DNA of 34,296 nucleotides from an uncultured Lacticaseibacillus sp. (GCA_934293835.1 CAKQZO010000003.1:1-34296), one strand, 5' to 3'. Counted from the stretch's first letter, positions 25,852 to 33,945 are shown. Notes: a model not told the origin generated them from the letters alone. Numbers and translations: made by a program.

Positions 25852-25911
25852 AAAAAACGCCTGGGCGTCGAGACTGCATTTGCAGCCTTGATGCTCAGGC
25901 GTCTTTTTTTA
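25852..25911. terminator. Bidirectional terminator between permease and TMEM175 genes
   Basis: ACGCCTG pairs with CAGGCGT (about 25858-25902), with further pairing GC/GC and TC/GA inside. AAAAAA precedes and TTTTTTT follows, serving both convergent genes. It overlaps the last bases of the TMEM175-type gene. Confidence 0.85.
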
Positions 25912-26820
25912 TTTGTGGTGGTGGTGTTCTTGTTGGCGGCGAGTCTTGAACCATTGCTCCATGCGCTGTTGTTGGGCCGCCGTCGCGTGATTGTAGCGCG
26001 ATTGGCGCCTGCGTTGCTGGCGCGGGTCGATGTTTTGATTCAGCCAGTCCGCCCAGCCAGTGGGTAGCGATTCTGGTTGGCTGTCGTGGTTGGCTTGGGA
26101 CTGTGGCTGTTGCGAAGGTGCCGCCATCTGCGTGGCTTGATCGCGAAGTTGCTTGGCCGCTTTGCGCCAATCGACATAGGCTGACGCTGGCAAAGCCGCC
26201 AAGTCCTTTTGCTGATCGTCTGGCAGGGCCTCGGCGTCGTACATCTGCTGGCGCGCATCGGCGTTGATCAAGAAGCTGAGGATCGGATAGGCGAGGTAGA
26301 AAAGCAGCGCGATGCGCGGCAGGAAGTAGGCCATGATGAGCGCCGCCAGCGATAAGGCATCAAGCCAGTGGTTGGCGTTGCCATAAATTTTTTGGTAGAC
26401 CTTCTGCATCTCGTCTTTGGTCGTGTATTGCAGGTGAATAATCGCCTTGGCCAGTCCGCGGAAGACGAAGTTGATGGCGGCTTGCATCACGCCGTACAAG
26501 ATGACGGTCGTGCGAGTCGTGTTTTCCGCCATCATGTCGGTGAATAGCGGCATCAGCGATAAGAAGGCCAAGAAGACGACATCCCAGATCAAGATCAGGT
26601 AAGTCATCGTGTCGATCTCGGCGAAGACGGTGCTGTGCTGGTACCACATGTTAAAGACGAACACGAAGGTGATCAGGTAGATGCCGATATGTTCGCTCAT
26701 GGAGAGATAATGTGGCCAGCTGTCGTGCAAGACAGGGGAGATATCGAGCACCATGATCGTGATGATGACGGCCATGATGCCGTCAGAGAAGGCATCGAGG
26801 CGATTTTTGAGTTTTTGCAT
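25909..26820 (-). CDS. TMEM175-family (DUF1211) potassium channel with long hydrophilic tail
   Basis: This is a 303-residue membrane protein. The N-terminal signature RLDAFSDGIMAVIITIMVL matches the RxxxFSDG motif of TMEM175 proteins, which form K+-conducting channels from tetramers of six-helix subunits in bacteria. Hydrophobic segments cover about residues 10-195. The last 105 residues or so are soluble, rich in Gln, Asp and Arg (QQRRRQSRY, ending QEHHHHK), and are not part of the usual family, where about 190-210 residues is typical. AAGGAG precedes the ATG. Its neighbours (purine permease, AraC) give no functional hint. Confidence 0.88.
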   Translation of the reverse strand: MQKLKNRLDAFSDGIMAVIITIMVLDISPVLHDSWPHYLSMSEHIGIYLITFVFVFNMWYQHSTVFAEIDTMTYLILIWDVVFLAFLSLMPLFTDMMAENTTRTTVILYGVMQAAINFVFRGLAKAIIHLQYTTKDEMQKVYQKIYGNANHWLDALSLAALIMAYFLPRIALLFYLAYPILSFLINADARQQMYDAEALPDDQQKDLAALPASAYVDWRKAAKQLRDQATQMAAPSQQPQSQANHDSQPESLPTGWADWLNQNIDPRQQRRRQSRYNHATAAQQQRMEQWFKTRRQQEHHHHK

Positions 26821-26885
26821 AGCGGGCTCCTTTATTGGACTGCCCGTATTCTACTGTGAAAACGGCGTGCGCGCAACTGCGGTTA

Positions 26886-27692
26886 TCATTGAAACATCGT
26901 TCTAAACTGGCCAGGGGTGAGGCCTTCTTGACGCTTGAATACTTGGATCAAATAATTTTCGGTGGTGAAGCCGACGCTCGCCGCAACGGCGGCCAAGGGC
27001 AAAGTCGGTTGGCCGATCAGCAATTCCTTGGCCTGCTTGATGCGATAGGCGTTGAGATACTGCTTGGGGGTTTGGTGGTAGGCGTTTTGGAAGCACTGCA
27101 AGACGTATTGGATGCTGTAATTCGTCGCTGAAGCAAAGCGTTGGTTGGTGAGGTCGTCGGCATAGTGTGTCTGGATGAGGTTTAAGACCACTGAAGCAAT
27201 GCGGTAGGTGTTGGTGTTCGGCGATGGGTTGGCTTGTAGGTAGGGACGCAGCGCAAGCAGAAATTCGTAAACCGCAGGCGAGGCGTTGAGGTCGATGTTA
27301 TCGGCCTGTTCGCGAATCAGTTGGTAGCTGCGGCGGGTGAATTGTAGCAAAGCTTGGCTGGGATGGGTGAGGTGTGCGAATTCGTGCAGGCCAATCGTGG
27401 CGGCCAGTTCGTTGACTAGCGCCCCACCGAACGTGAAATAGCTGGTGTTCCAGCGCGGTGTGGCTGGCGCGTAAGCATGCGGAATGTTAGCGGCAATCAA
27501 GAAGCCTTCGCCTTCTCGAAGCGTGAACTGGGTGTTGCCGATCGTGACGGCGCCTTGGCCGCTATTGGATTGCAGCCAGTGGTAATAAGGATAGCCGGTG
27601 GGCCGATCGACGCAGTATTGGTCCCAGTCGTAGCCGATGCTGTCGACAAACAAGGGGAGCGAGTAGTCTGGTGAGTTGAAGAATAAGCGCAT
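26886..27692 (-). CDS. AraC-family transcriptional regulator of the galactoside locus
   Basis: The 268-residue regulator has an N-terminal cupin-like sugar-sensing domain (about 10-110, with GQGAVTIGNTQFTLREGEGF and the IPHAYAP segment) and a C-terminal double helix-turn-helix (about 165-265, with FASATNYSIQYVLQCFQNAY, PKQYLNAYRIKQAKELL and VAASVGFTTENYLIQVFKR). GGAGG precedes the ATG by 7 bases. It is divergent from the GH42-SGNH-GPH operon across a 279-base gap and is probably its sugar-responsive activator. Its base composition follows the GC-rich chromosome more than the operon it faces. Confidence 0.92.
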   Translation of the reverse strand: MRLFFNSPDYSLPLFVDSIGYDWDQYCVDRPTGYPYYHWLQSNSGQGAVTIGNTQFTLREGEGFLIAANIPHAYAPATPRWNTSYFTFGGALVNELAATIGLHEFAHLTHPSQALLQFTRRSYQLIREQADNIDLNASPAVYEFLLALRPYLQANPSPNTNTYRIASVVLNLIQTHYADDLTNQRFASATNYSIQYVLQCFQNAYHQTPKQYLNAYRIKQAKELLIGQPTLPLAAVAASVGFTTENYLIQVFKRQEGLTPGQFRTMFQ

Positions 27693-27842
27693 GGGGGAAC
27701 CTCCGGATGATAAGTGACCTTCAATAAATGTAATTCAGTCGATAAAACAATAGGCGGTGTGGCGAAAATTGATATTCACTTTTCAAAATATGTAAGCTGA
27801 AACTAACCGCAAAGTAGCCAGCAAACTCATTATAGGCCTAAA

Positions 27843-27856
27843 TGAATGCGCTTGCG
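27843..27856 (+). promoter_or_regulatory. Upstream cre-like site (candidate)
   Basis: TGAATGCGCTTGCG agrees with the CcpA consensus TGWAARCGYTWNCW at all but two positions. It lies about 75 bases upstream of the GH42 promoter. Confidence 0.4.
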
Positions 27857-27910
27857 TAAGCATCTGGGCTTTTATAGTTAAAACTGTAAGATGTTGCGAA
27901 ATCGGTCTAA

Positions 27911-27936
27911 TTACAGCGCTTTCAGTTTGTGATAAT
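27911..27936 (+). promoter_or_regulatory. GH42 operon promoter with overlapping cre-like site
   Basis: TTACAGCGCTTTCA (27911-27924) reads TGAAAGCGCTGTAA on the other strand, a good match to the core of the CcpA binding consensus. It abuts an extended -10, TGTGATAAT (-10 hexamer 27931-27936). No good -35 is visible, consistent with dependence on an activator such as the divergent AraC protein. CcpA binding here would give glucose repression. Confidence 0.6.
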
Positions 27937-27971
27937 TTAAATGTTGTGGTTAAGGAGAGGAGGTCCTGGTA

Positions 27972-30398
27972 TTGAAGCTTTATCTCGTCGGAGCGGTACC
28001 TACTGAAGCGATTGCAATGCTTGCTACTCAAGTAAAACAGTTAGAGGTGATCACTGATGTTGACGATACAATGCTTAAAGCCGCAAACGCAGAAGATGTT
28101 GTGCTGTGGTATCCCCAAGTCGTACCAACAGCATCTGAAGGTGTAGCGCGATTTGAAGGGGTGAGCGCACACCTCGGTTTATGTACACCTGTTCATGGAG
28201 AGACACCGGAGTTGATGATGGTGAGACTACGTGAAATTGCTGATGAGATTGATGGCATGTTGATTGATTTAGCAGGCTTTGTAGTTAGCTACGAGACATA
28301 TGGTGACGGTGAGATGGACAGTAACTCTTTGGTGTCGCGTTATCTTTGGTTACGGTTACGTAACTGGTTTTTGCCGGACCAGTGGTATTCGAAACGCTAC
28401 TATGGTGCTGCGACGTATCCTGAAGTTTGGAATTTGGAAACTGTTAAGGATGACATTCAGACGATGAAGCGACTGCACATGAATTTTACCAGGATTGGGG
28501 AGTTCATGTGGGAGATGCTAGAGCCGAAAATGGGTGAGTATCATTTTGAGTTACTCGAACAGGCCCTGAGACTGTATGCTTCTGCCGGGATCGACGTTAT
28601 GGTCTGTACGCCTACGCCTACACCACCACGTTGGTTGACATATCAGCATCCGGAACGTTGTGTGCATAACAGTGACGGCACAATAATGAGCCATGGCTCG
28701 CGGCAACATGTTTGCACAAATAATGCCTTTTTTCAAGATCGAGCTTATCGAATTACCCGCGAACTAGCTAGGGTTGTTAAGAACCACAGTAATGTTGTTG
28801 GCGTACAGCTTGACAATGAGTTCAAGTGTCATGTTAATCAGTGCTTTTGCCCTACTTGTGAAATACGATGGCATCAATGGTTAAAACTACGCTATGGCAG
28901 TATAGATAGACTCAATCAGGCTTGGGGGACTTGTGTTTGGAGTGAAACTTACGGTGATTTTGAAGAGGTACCAATGCCAACGGTGACACCATTCTTGCAT
29001 AATCCGTCGCTTTTAAATGCTTTTCAACGATTCACATCGGAATCTGTAGGGGAGTTTGCTGAAGGGTTGACGCATATCTTACGCCAAAAACTTGATGTTC
29101 CGTTGACGCATAATAGTTCGTTAGGATTTCACGTATTGAATCGCCAACTGTTTTCCCAGCTTGATATGGTAGGCTTTGATACTTATGCGCCAGCGAATCA
29201 ATTCGGTGCTTTTTCAATGAATCTGGCAATGTATCGGAACGTCAAGGCGGATACGCGAGACTTCATGCTATTAGAAACCAGTACATCTCATGCCGGATAT
29301 ACGCAAAACTATGTAACTCCCCATCCGCAAGGTTACCTTCCGAACGAAGCGTTCTTGGGCTTTGGTGCTGGGTTACGGACGTTTAATTACTGGCTTTTTC
29401 GGCAACATCGCTTCGGCGTTGAACAGCCGCACTCTGCAGTTGTGACAGCTTGGGGAGAACCCGAGATTAATATGGCAGATGTTGAGGCAACCGGTAAAAT
29501 GATTGTCGCCTTGCAACCTGAATTGGCGGCAACTAAACCTGTGAAAAATACAGTCGCGTTAATGTACTCTGATGTTGCTAAACATTTTTATGAAGGTGAG
29601 AACGGGGGCTATTATGATTATCGGCGCCTCATTACAGAACTGTATCAGTCATTACTACGAGCGGGCGTGAATGTCGAACTTGTTCAAGAATCGGCTGAAC
29701 TAGGACAATTCTCGTTGGTGTTTGTTCCGTTTATTCGCCATGTATCGGCTGCTTTACTGGCACGCTTCAAGGGTTTTTGTGCCGCAGGAGGAAAGCTTTT
29801 ATTGGGTCCGATGACCGGCGATCGCACTGGTGACAGTACGCTACCGGTTAGTAATGGCCTCGATCGAGTGGGTGAGTGGTTAGGGCTGTCGATGATTCGC
29901 CAGTTCTCGCAGCATGAGTCACCATTAACGGCCCGTTCAGAACAGGGCGATGTGCTACTTCAGGATCTGATTACGGTGTTTAATCCGCCTGATAATTGGC
30001 GAACACTGGTACAAGCGACTAATCATCAGGCAATTTATGCTAGTGGTAAGGTTAGCCGCGGGACGGTAATGTACCTTGGGGCGTTGCCAAGTGACTTGGC
30101 GGGTCGATGGTGGCAACGGTTTATTCAAACTGAAATTCTACCAGCAACTGCAACATCTGAGCGGTTGCGACTCGATTCTGGACTGATCATGTATCAGCGG
30201 TCAGGTGATGGGTTTGATGATTACTTTATTGCAAATATGGTTGCGCATCCGTGTACGGTGACTTGCCTGCAAGAAGGCTTTAGTTATGATGGGCTACCCG
30301 TAACATCTTTGACGGTAGCTGCATTTAACCATGTCATCTTACATCAGGTCGTTGAGGGGGCAGAAGTCAATGTTCAAAAAGCAGTTTCACTTCATTGA
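27972..30398 (+). CDS. GH42 family beta-galactosidase with N-terminal extension
   Basis: The 808-residue protein has no signal peptide. The GH42 barrel starts near residue 143 (YYGAATYPEVW) and contains FTRIGEFMWEMLEP, TPTPPRWL, the acid/base E283 in QLDNEF, zinc-type cysteines C286, C291, C293 and C296 in KCHVNQCFCPTC, and the probable nucleophile E435 in LLETSTSH. A trimerisation-type domain (about 530-730) and C-terminal beta domain follow. GH42 enzymes release beta-linked galactose from oligosaccharides. The first 140 residues are extra, as family members usually start near the barrel. TTG 27972 lies 7 bases after AGGAGGT. It overlaps the next gene by 29 bases. Its GC content is lower than that of the surrounding chromosome. 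Confidence 0.93.
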   Translation: MKLYLVGAVPTEAIAMLATQVKQLEVITDVDDTMLKAANAEDVVLWYPQVVPTASEGVARFEGVSAHLGLCTPVHGETPELMMVRLREIADEIDGMLIDLAGFVVSYETYGDGEMDSNSLVSRYLWLRLRNWFLPDQWYSKRYYGAATYPEVWNLETVKDDIQTMKRLHMNFTRIGEFMWEMLEPKMGEYHFELLEQALRLYASAGIDVMVCTPTPTPPRWLTYQHPERCVHNSDGTIMSHGSRQHVCTNNAFFQDRAYRITRELARVVKNHSNVVGVQLDNEFKCHVNQCFCPTCEIRWHQWLKLRYGSIDRLNQAWGTCVWSETYGDFEEVPMPTVTPFLHNPSLLNAFQRFTSESVGEFAEGLTHILRQKLDVPLTHNSSLGFHVLNRQLFSQLDMVGFDTYAPANQFGAFSMNLAMYRNVKADTRDFMLLETSTSHAGYTQNYVTPHPQGYLPNEAFLGFGAGLRTFNYWLFRQHRFGVEQPHSAVVTAWGEPEINMADVEATGKMIVALQPELAATKPVKNTVALMYSDVAKHFYEGENGGYYDYRRLITELYQSLLRAGVNVELVQESAELGQFSLVFVPFIRHVSAALLARFKGFCAAGGKLLLGPMTGDRTGDSTLPVSNGLDRVGEWLGLSMIRQFSQHESPLTARSEQGDVLLQDLITVFNPPDNWRTLVQATNHQAIYASGKVSRGTVMYLGALPSDLAGRWWQRFIQTEILPATATSERLRLDSGLIMYQRSGDGFDDYFIANMVAHPCTVTCLQEGFSYDGLPVTSLTVAAFNHVILHQVVEGAEVNVQKAVSLH

Positions 30399-32013
30399 TG
30401 GGGGAACCATTCAGAATTGCCTACAAGTTTTGCCCACATCAGATGGAAACCCACAAACATTCATGAATAATGGCGGATGGTTAACTGATGAGAGGCATCA
30501 CTACCAAAAAGGTAATGTGTTGATGATTAGTACATCAGTCCCAAGTAATGGTAATTACGAACTTAGTATAACGTTGAAGGTGAATACGACGATTGATGAA
30601 CTGACACTTTTCACCAACAGACGGGAAGTGATTGCGAGTTCGTTTTCGTTAAAAGCAGGTGAGGCTCAAATCTTCACACATTGGGTACACATTTCCCCAT
30701 ACAGTAATGAGGTTGGTGGATTGCCAGTGACGGATCGCCATGTATATCTTAGTCTGATCGGCGTTGGTGCGGCGCGGGTAAATATCACTGCAACGGTCAT
30801 GGAAGTCGAAGTGCCGACACTTCACATTATTGGCGATTCGATCACGACTGATGACGAGGCATACCTACCGTATCATCCACAGGCGACTTGGTCGGGTTGG
30901 GGACAGCATGTTGGCCAGTTTCTGGCCAATATTACGGTGGACGACCAGGCCCATAATGGGATGACAACGGTGTGTTATCGTGATGACGGTTACTGGCAAC
31001 ATGTTGTCGCGGACTGTCGCCCAGGGGATTTTGTATTAATGCAGTTTGGACACAACGACCAGAAGCGTACGTATTTGCAGCCTTTTGGGACCTATGCGGA
31101 AAATTTGCGGCGATTCGTGCGAGAGGCTGAGGCTGCGGGGCTGATTCCGATTTTGGTTTCACCACTTAGCCGGATTCCAAACCAAGATGCAAATGGGACA
31201 TGGTTTGATACACTGGCGCCTTTTGCTGAGGCGACTAGGTTAGTCGCCAATGAATTTGCGACTGCCTTCATCGATTTGCATACGATTTCGTTTGCCAAGT
31301 TGAAGGCACTGTCACAACCGAGTCGATACTTCATGGATGCTGCGCATACGAATGACTACGGGGCAGACTTGGTCGCAAGTTGGGTGCTTACTAGCGCTCG
31401 CTTTGAAAAGCTTGCCCTTTCTAAATTTATTACGCCACGACTTTCAACATTTGCGCCGCGCGAGGCAACGGCGATTGATATATTGCTGGACAACGAGCAA
31501 CCGGTGGTTAAAGCTGCGCCTGTAACGAACGTCTATGCAGATGCACAAGCATTATCTGCCGCAGATCAAGCCGTTGTCTTAATGGCAATACAGAGGCATC
31601 TTATCGATCCCTGTGTTGGACGATTGCACCCGGCTGCTTCGCTGTCATTAGGGATGGCATTGTACGCTTTTGCAGCAGTTGCCAAGCCATTTGTAAGACG
31701 CCCTTATTGTGCCGCATTTGTTGATGTATCTGCGCATGAGTGGCTGGCGCCGTATGTACAAGCAGCATTAGATAGTGGGTTGTGGCAGATGCCAGATTTT
31801 GCTGGGGACCAGTGCAACCTGCAAACTGCGCTTACGGGGCGTCAGCTATTGACGCTGGTTGTACGTAATACCCTTGATGAAGCGCATCGTGGGATTACTC
31901 CTCAGGCATGCGAACAATATGCTAAAGAGCGGGAGTGGCAATGGGCGAATTATCGTCGTGATGAACCAGTGACCCGGTTGCAAGCTTATACGGTTATGTT
32001 AAAAACAAATTAG
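30370..32013 (+). CDS. SGNH hydrolase, rhamnogalacturonan-acetylesterase-like, with SLH-like C-terminus
   Basis: This 547-residue protein has no signal peptide. An N-terminal beta-sandwich (about 1-150) precedes an SGNH esterase domain with IIGDSITT (S157), QAHNGMTT, QFGHNDQKR (G227-D230) and DAAHTND (D323, H326), the block pattern of rhamnogalacturonan acetylesterases. From about 390 to 547 there are SLH-like motifs: a degenerate one near 400-440, a clear FVDVSAHEWLAPYVQAALDS starting at F450, and a last TRLQAYTVML. SLH modules normally bind surface polymers, which is odd in an apparently cytoplasmic enzyme. ATG 30370 follows GAGGGGG and overlaps the GH42 gene. It probably removes acetyl groups from imported galactose-containing oligosaccharides; the substrate is inferred. 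Confidence 0.88.
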   Translation: MFKKQFHFIDGGTIQNCLQVLPTSDGNPQTFMNNGGWLTDERHHYQKGNVLMISTSVPSNGNYELSITLKVNTTIDELTLFTNRREVIASSFSLKAGEAQIFTHWVHISPYSNEVGGLPVTDRHVYLSLIGVGAARVNITATVMEVEVPTLHIIGDSITTDDEAYLPYHPQATWSGWGQHVGQFLANITVDDQAHNGMTTVCYRDDGYWQHVVADCRPGDFVLMQFGHNDQKRTYLQPFGTYAENLRRFVREAEAAGLIPILVSPLSRIPNQDANGTWFDTLAPFAEATRLVANEFATAFIDLHTISFAKLKALSQPSRYFMDAAHTNDYGADLVASWVLTSARFEKLALSKFITPRLSTFAPREATAIDILLDNEQPVVKAAPVTNVYADAQALSAADQAVVLMAIQRHLIDPCVGRLHPAASLSLGMALYAFAAVAKPFVRRPYCAAFVDVSAHEWLAPYVQAALDSGLWQMPDFAGDQCNLQTALTGRQLLTLVVRNTLDEAHRGITPQACEQYAKEREWQWANYRRDEPVTRLQAYTVMLKTN

Positions 32014-32027
32014 GAGGAACGCCAATC

Positions 32028-33458
32028 ATGGAAAAAGCTAATCAGCAGCAGACTGCGCCGATCCCGACGGTGCCATCAGTAAAGGCAGCCAGACCATTTG
32101 GTATGCGTGATAAGATTGGATATATGTTCGGCGATTTAGGAAATTGCTTCATTCTTGGCTTACTGAACGCATTTTTGACGATCTATTACACTAACGTCAT
32201 GGGAATTTCTGGCGCGGTCATTGGCATCTTATTTTTGACCGCGCGGTTTGTTGACGCGTTTGCCGATGTCACCGTTGGCCGGTTATCCGACCTTGCAAAA
32301 CTGACACCTGAAGGACGATTCAGACCATGGATCAAGTGGGCGAAATGGCCGTTTTGTGCGATTATCATTGTTATCTTCCTGCCATTGGTTAAAGATTTTC
32401 CGATGACGGTTAAAATCGGCTATATTTTCGTCACCTATCTGGTTTATGGGGTATGTTTATCCTGCTTTAATATTCCTTATGGGTCTTTGGCCAGCGCGAT
32501 TTCAAGCGATCCCGATCATCGAGCATCGCTATCGATTTATCGAAGTGTCGGTTCCGCGATTGGGGCCGGGGGTGTTGGGTTCGTTTTACCGCTTATTGTC
32601 TACACGACTTCGGCGTCCGGTCGGCAGATTCTTTCCGGCACGCGTCTGTTTTATTGTGCGATTGGTTGTGTGGTTTTATCCTTTATCTGCTATAACTTAT
32701 TGTATCGGATGAGTACCGAACGTGTTCGTGTGGAGAAAAAAGAAAATGTCAAGATAGGGGTCCTGCTAAAGGGAATGTTCACCGACCGGGCATTGATGGC
32801 ATTGGTGGTGGTTGATTTAGTGGTTGTGGTGACGACTAGTTTGCTTGGAGTGACAACGACGTACATGTTCACTGATTATTTTCAAAGTAAACAAGCGCTT
32901 TCTATCGCGTTGCTCTTTACCTATGGCACAACAGTAGTTCTGGCTCCATTTGCCAAATGGCTGAACACGCGTTTTGGGAAGAAAGAGGCCAGTTCGGTTG
33001 CGTTACTTTTCGCCGCGGCAATGTATCTTGCAATGTACTTATTGCATCTACACAACGTGTGGGTCTATCTGATTATGCTATTATTTGCTACTTTCGGTAC
33101 GGCTATGTTTAACTTGATGATCTGGGCATTCATTACTGATGTTATCGACAATCATCAATTTGTTACTGGCTTGCGCGAAGATGGGACGGTGTATGGGGTT
33201 AATTCTTTTGCACGAAAGGTTGCTCAGGCAATTGCTGGTGGCGCAGGGGGGTTCTTGTTAGCGATTGTTGGTTATAAGACCTCTACAACTGGTGGTGCAG
33301 TACAATCTATCGCGGTGTTAAATCGAATCTATGCCGCTGCCAACCTTATTCCTTTTGTGTTATTGTTGATCGCAGGACTGACGTTGCTGTTCTGGTATCC
33401 GCTTAATAAGCAACGGATAGGTTACGTTGATGCCGAACTAGAAAAGATCAATCAATAG
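32028..33458 (+). CDS. GPH-family (MelB-like) glycoside:cation symporter
   Basis: This is a 476-residue membrane protein with about 12 transmembrane segments. The GPH signature is clear: the first helix region MRDKIGYMFGDLGNCF, the acidic ARFVDAFADVTVGRLSD motif of the cation/sugar site, GRFRPWIKW, CFNIPYGSLASAIS, and IWAFITDVIDNHQFVTGLRED in the second half. There is no C-terminal IIA domain as in LacS. Its ribosome binding site AGGAGG overlaps the stop of the SGNH gene. As the only transporter in the operon it should import the galactoside handled by the GH42 and SGNH enzymes. Confidence 0.93.
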   Translation: MEKANQQQTAPIPTVPSVKAARPFGMRDKIGYMFGDLGNCFILGLLNAFLTIYYTNVMGISGAVIGILFLTARFVDAFADVTVGRLSDLAKLTPEGRFRPWIKWAKWPFCAIIIVIFLPLVKDFPMTVKIGYIFVTYLVYGVCLSCFNIPYGSLASAISSDPDHRASLSIYRSVGSAIGAGGVGFVLPLIVYTTSASGRQILSGTRLFYCAIGCVVLSFICYNLLYRMSTERVRVEKKENVKIGVLLKGMFTDRALMALVVVDLVVVVTTSLLGVTTTYMFTDYFQSKQALSIALLFTYGTTVVLAPFAKWLNTRFGKKEASSVALLFAAAMYLAMYLLHLHNVWVYLIMLLFATFGTAMFNLMIWAFITDVIDNHQFVTGLREDGTVYGVNSFARKVAQAIAGGAGGFLLAIVGYKTSTTGGAVQSIAVLNRIYAAANLIPFVLLLIAGLTLLFWYPLNKQRIGYVDAELEKINQ

Positions 33459-33466
33459 CAATGATT

Positions 33467-33497
33467 AAAGCCGAATGCTGTCAAATTCGGCTTTTTT
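33467..33497 (+). terminator. Intrinsic terminator after the GPH transporter
   Basis: AAGCCGAAT (33468-33476) and ATTCGGCTT (33485-33493) form a perfect 9-base stem followed by six T. It ends the GH42 operon. Confidence 0.95.
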
Positions 33498-33624
33498 GTT
33501 GTGATTATATGGTCAAAGGGCACACCAAAACCACGGTACGAAAGTCGCATCGTGGTCAGGTATTATGGGCAACACAAATAGCCTGTTGGCAGGGTCATTT
33601 TTTGGTTGGTGGGTGATTCGGCGA

Positions 33625-33699
33625 AACGCACACTCAAAGAAGCCTACTAACCGCAACGATTTTTTGAAAAATCGATCACGTGCCGCTATTGTGTGCGTT
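33625..33699. repeat. Nested inverted repeat
   Basis: AACGCACAC (33625-33633) and GTGTGCGTT (33691-33699) are perfect 9-base inverted copies. Within them CGATTTTT and AAAAATCG (33657-33674) form a second perfect stem. The minus strand has a strong AGAAAGGAGG just outside, but no credible gene starts after it. The rest of 33498-33624 shows nothing I recognise. Confidence 0.6.
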
Positions 33700-33707
33700 C
33701 CTCCTTT

Positions 33708-33825
33708 CTAGTCGAGCTGCGCTGAGCAACGGGCTTGCCTGTAAGTCATGCCTCAGCACTGGCAAGGACCGCCAGCACCTCAGCCTGCCTTACAGACAGC
33801 CCTAAGTGCGCTCAGCTTCGCTCTG
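33708..33825 (-). repeat. Modular palindromic repeat, unit B2
   Basis: On the minus strand the unit starts CAGAGCGAAG and ends GCAGCTCGACTAG, as in unit B1, but the inner arms differ. Stems: GCTGAGC (33721-33727) with GCTCAGC (33810-33816), GGGCT with AGCCC (33731-33735, 33798-33802), CTGTAAG with CTTACAG (33739-33745, 33789-33795), CTGGC with GCCAG (33759-33763, 33771-33775). Confidence 0.8.
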
Positions 33826-33829
33826 TGAT

Positions 33830-33945
33830 TAGTCGAGCTACGTGGCGCAATGCGCTAGGCCTAACGGTACTTATCACTGCGCGAACAAGTTCGCTCCGTA
33901 ATGCACACGTTATGCGACGCGCAAAAACCGCGCCACTTCGCTCTG
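33830..33945 (-). repeat. Modular palindromic repeat, unit B1
   Basis: On the minus strand it starts CAGAGCGAAG and ends GTAGCTCGACTA, and its core is nearly identical to unit A1. Stems: GTGGCGC/GCGCCAC (33842-33848, 33930-33936), GCGCTAGGCCTAACG with CGTTATGCGACGCGC (33852-33866, 33908-33922), ATCAC with GTAAT, and GCGAAC with GTTCGC (33881-33886, 33889-33894). It lies in tandem with B2. Confidence 0.85.
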
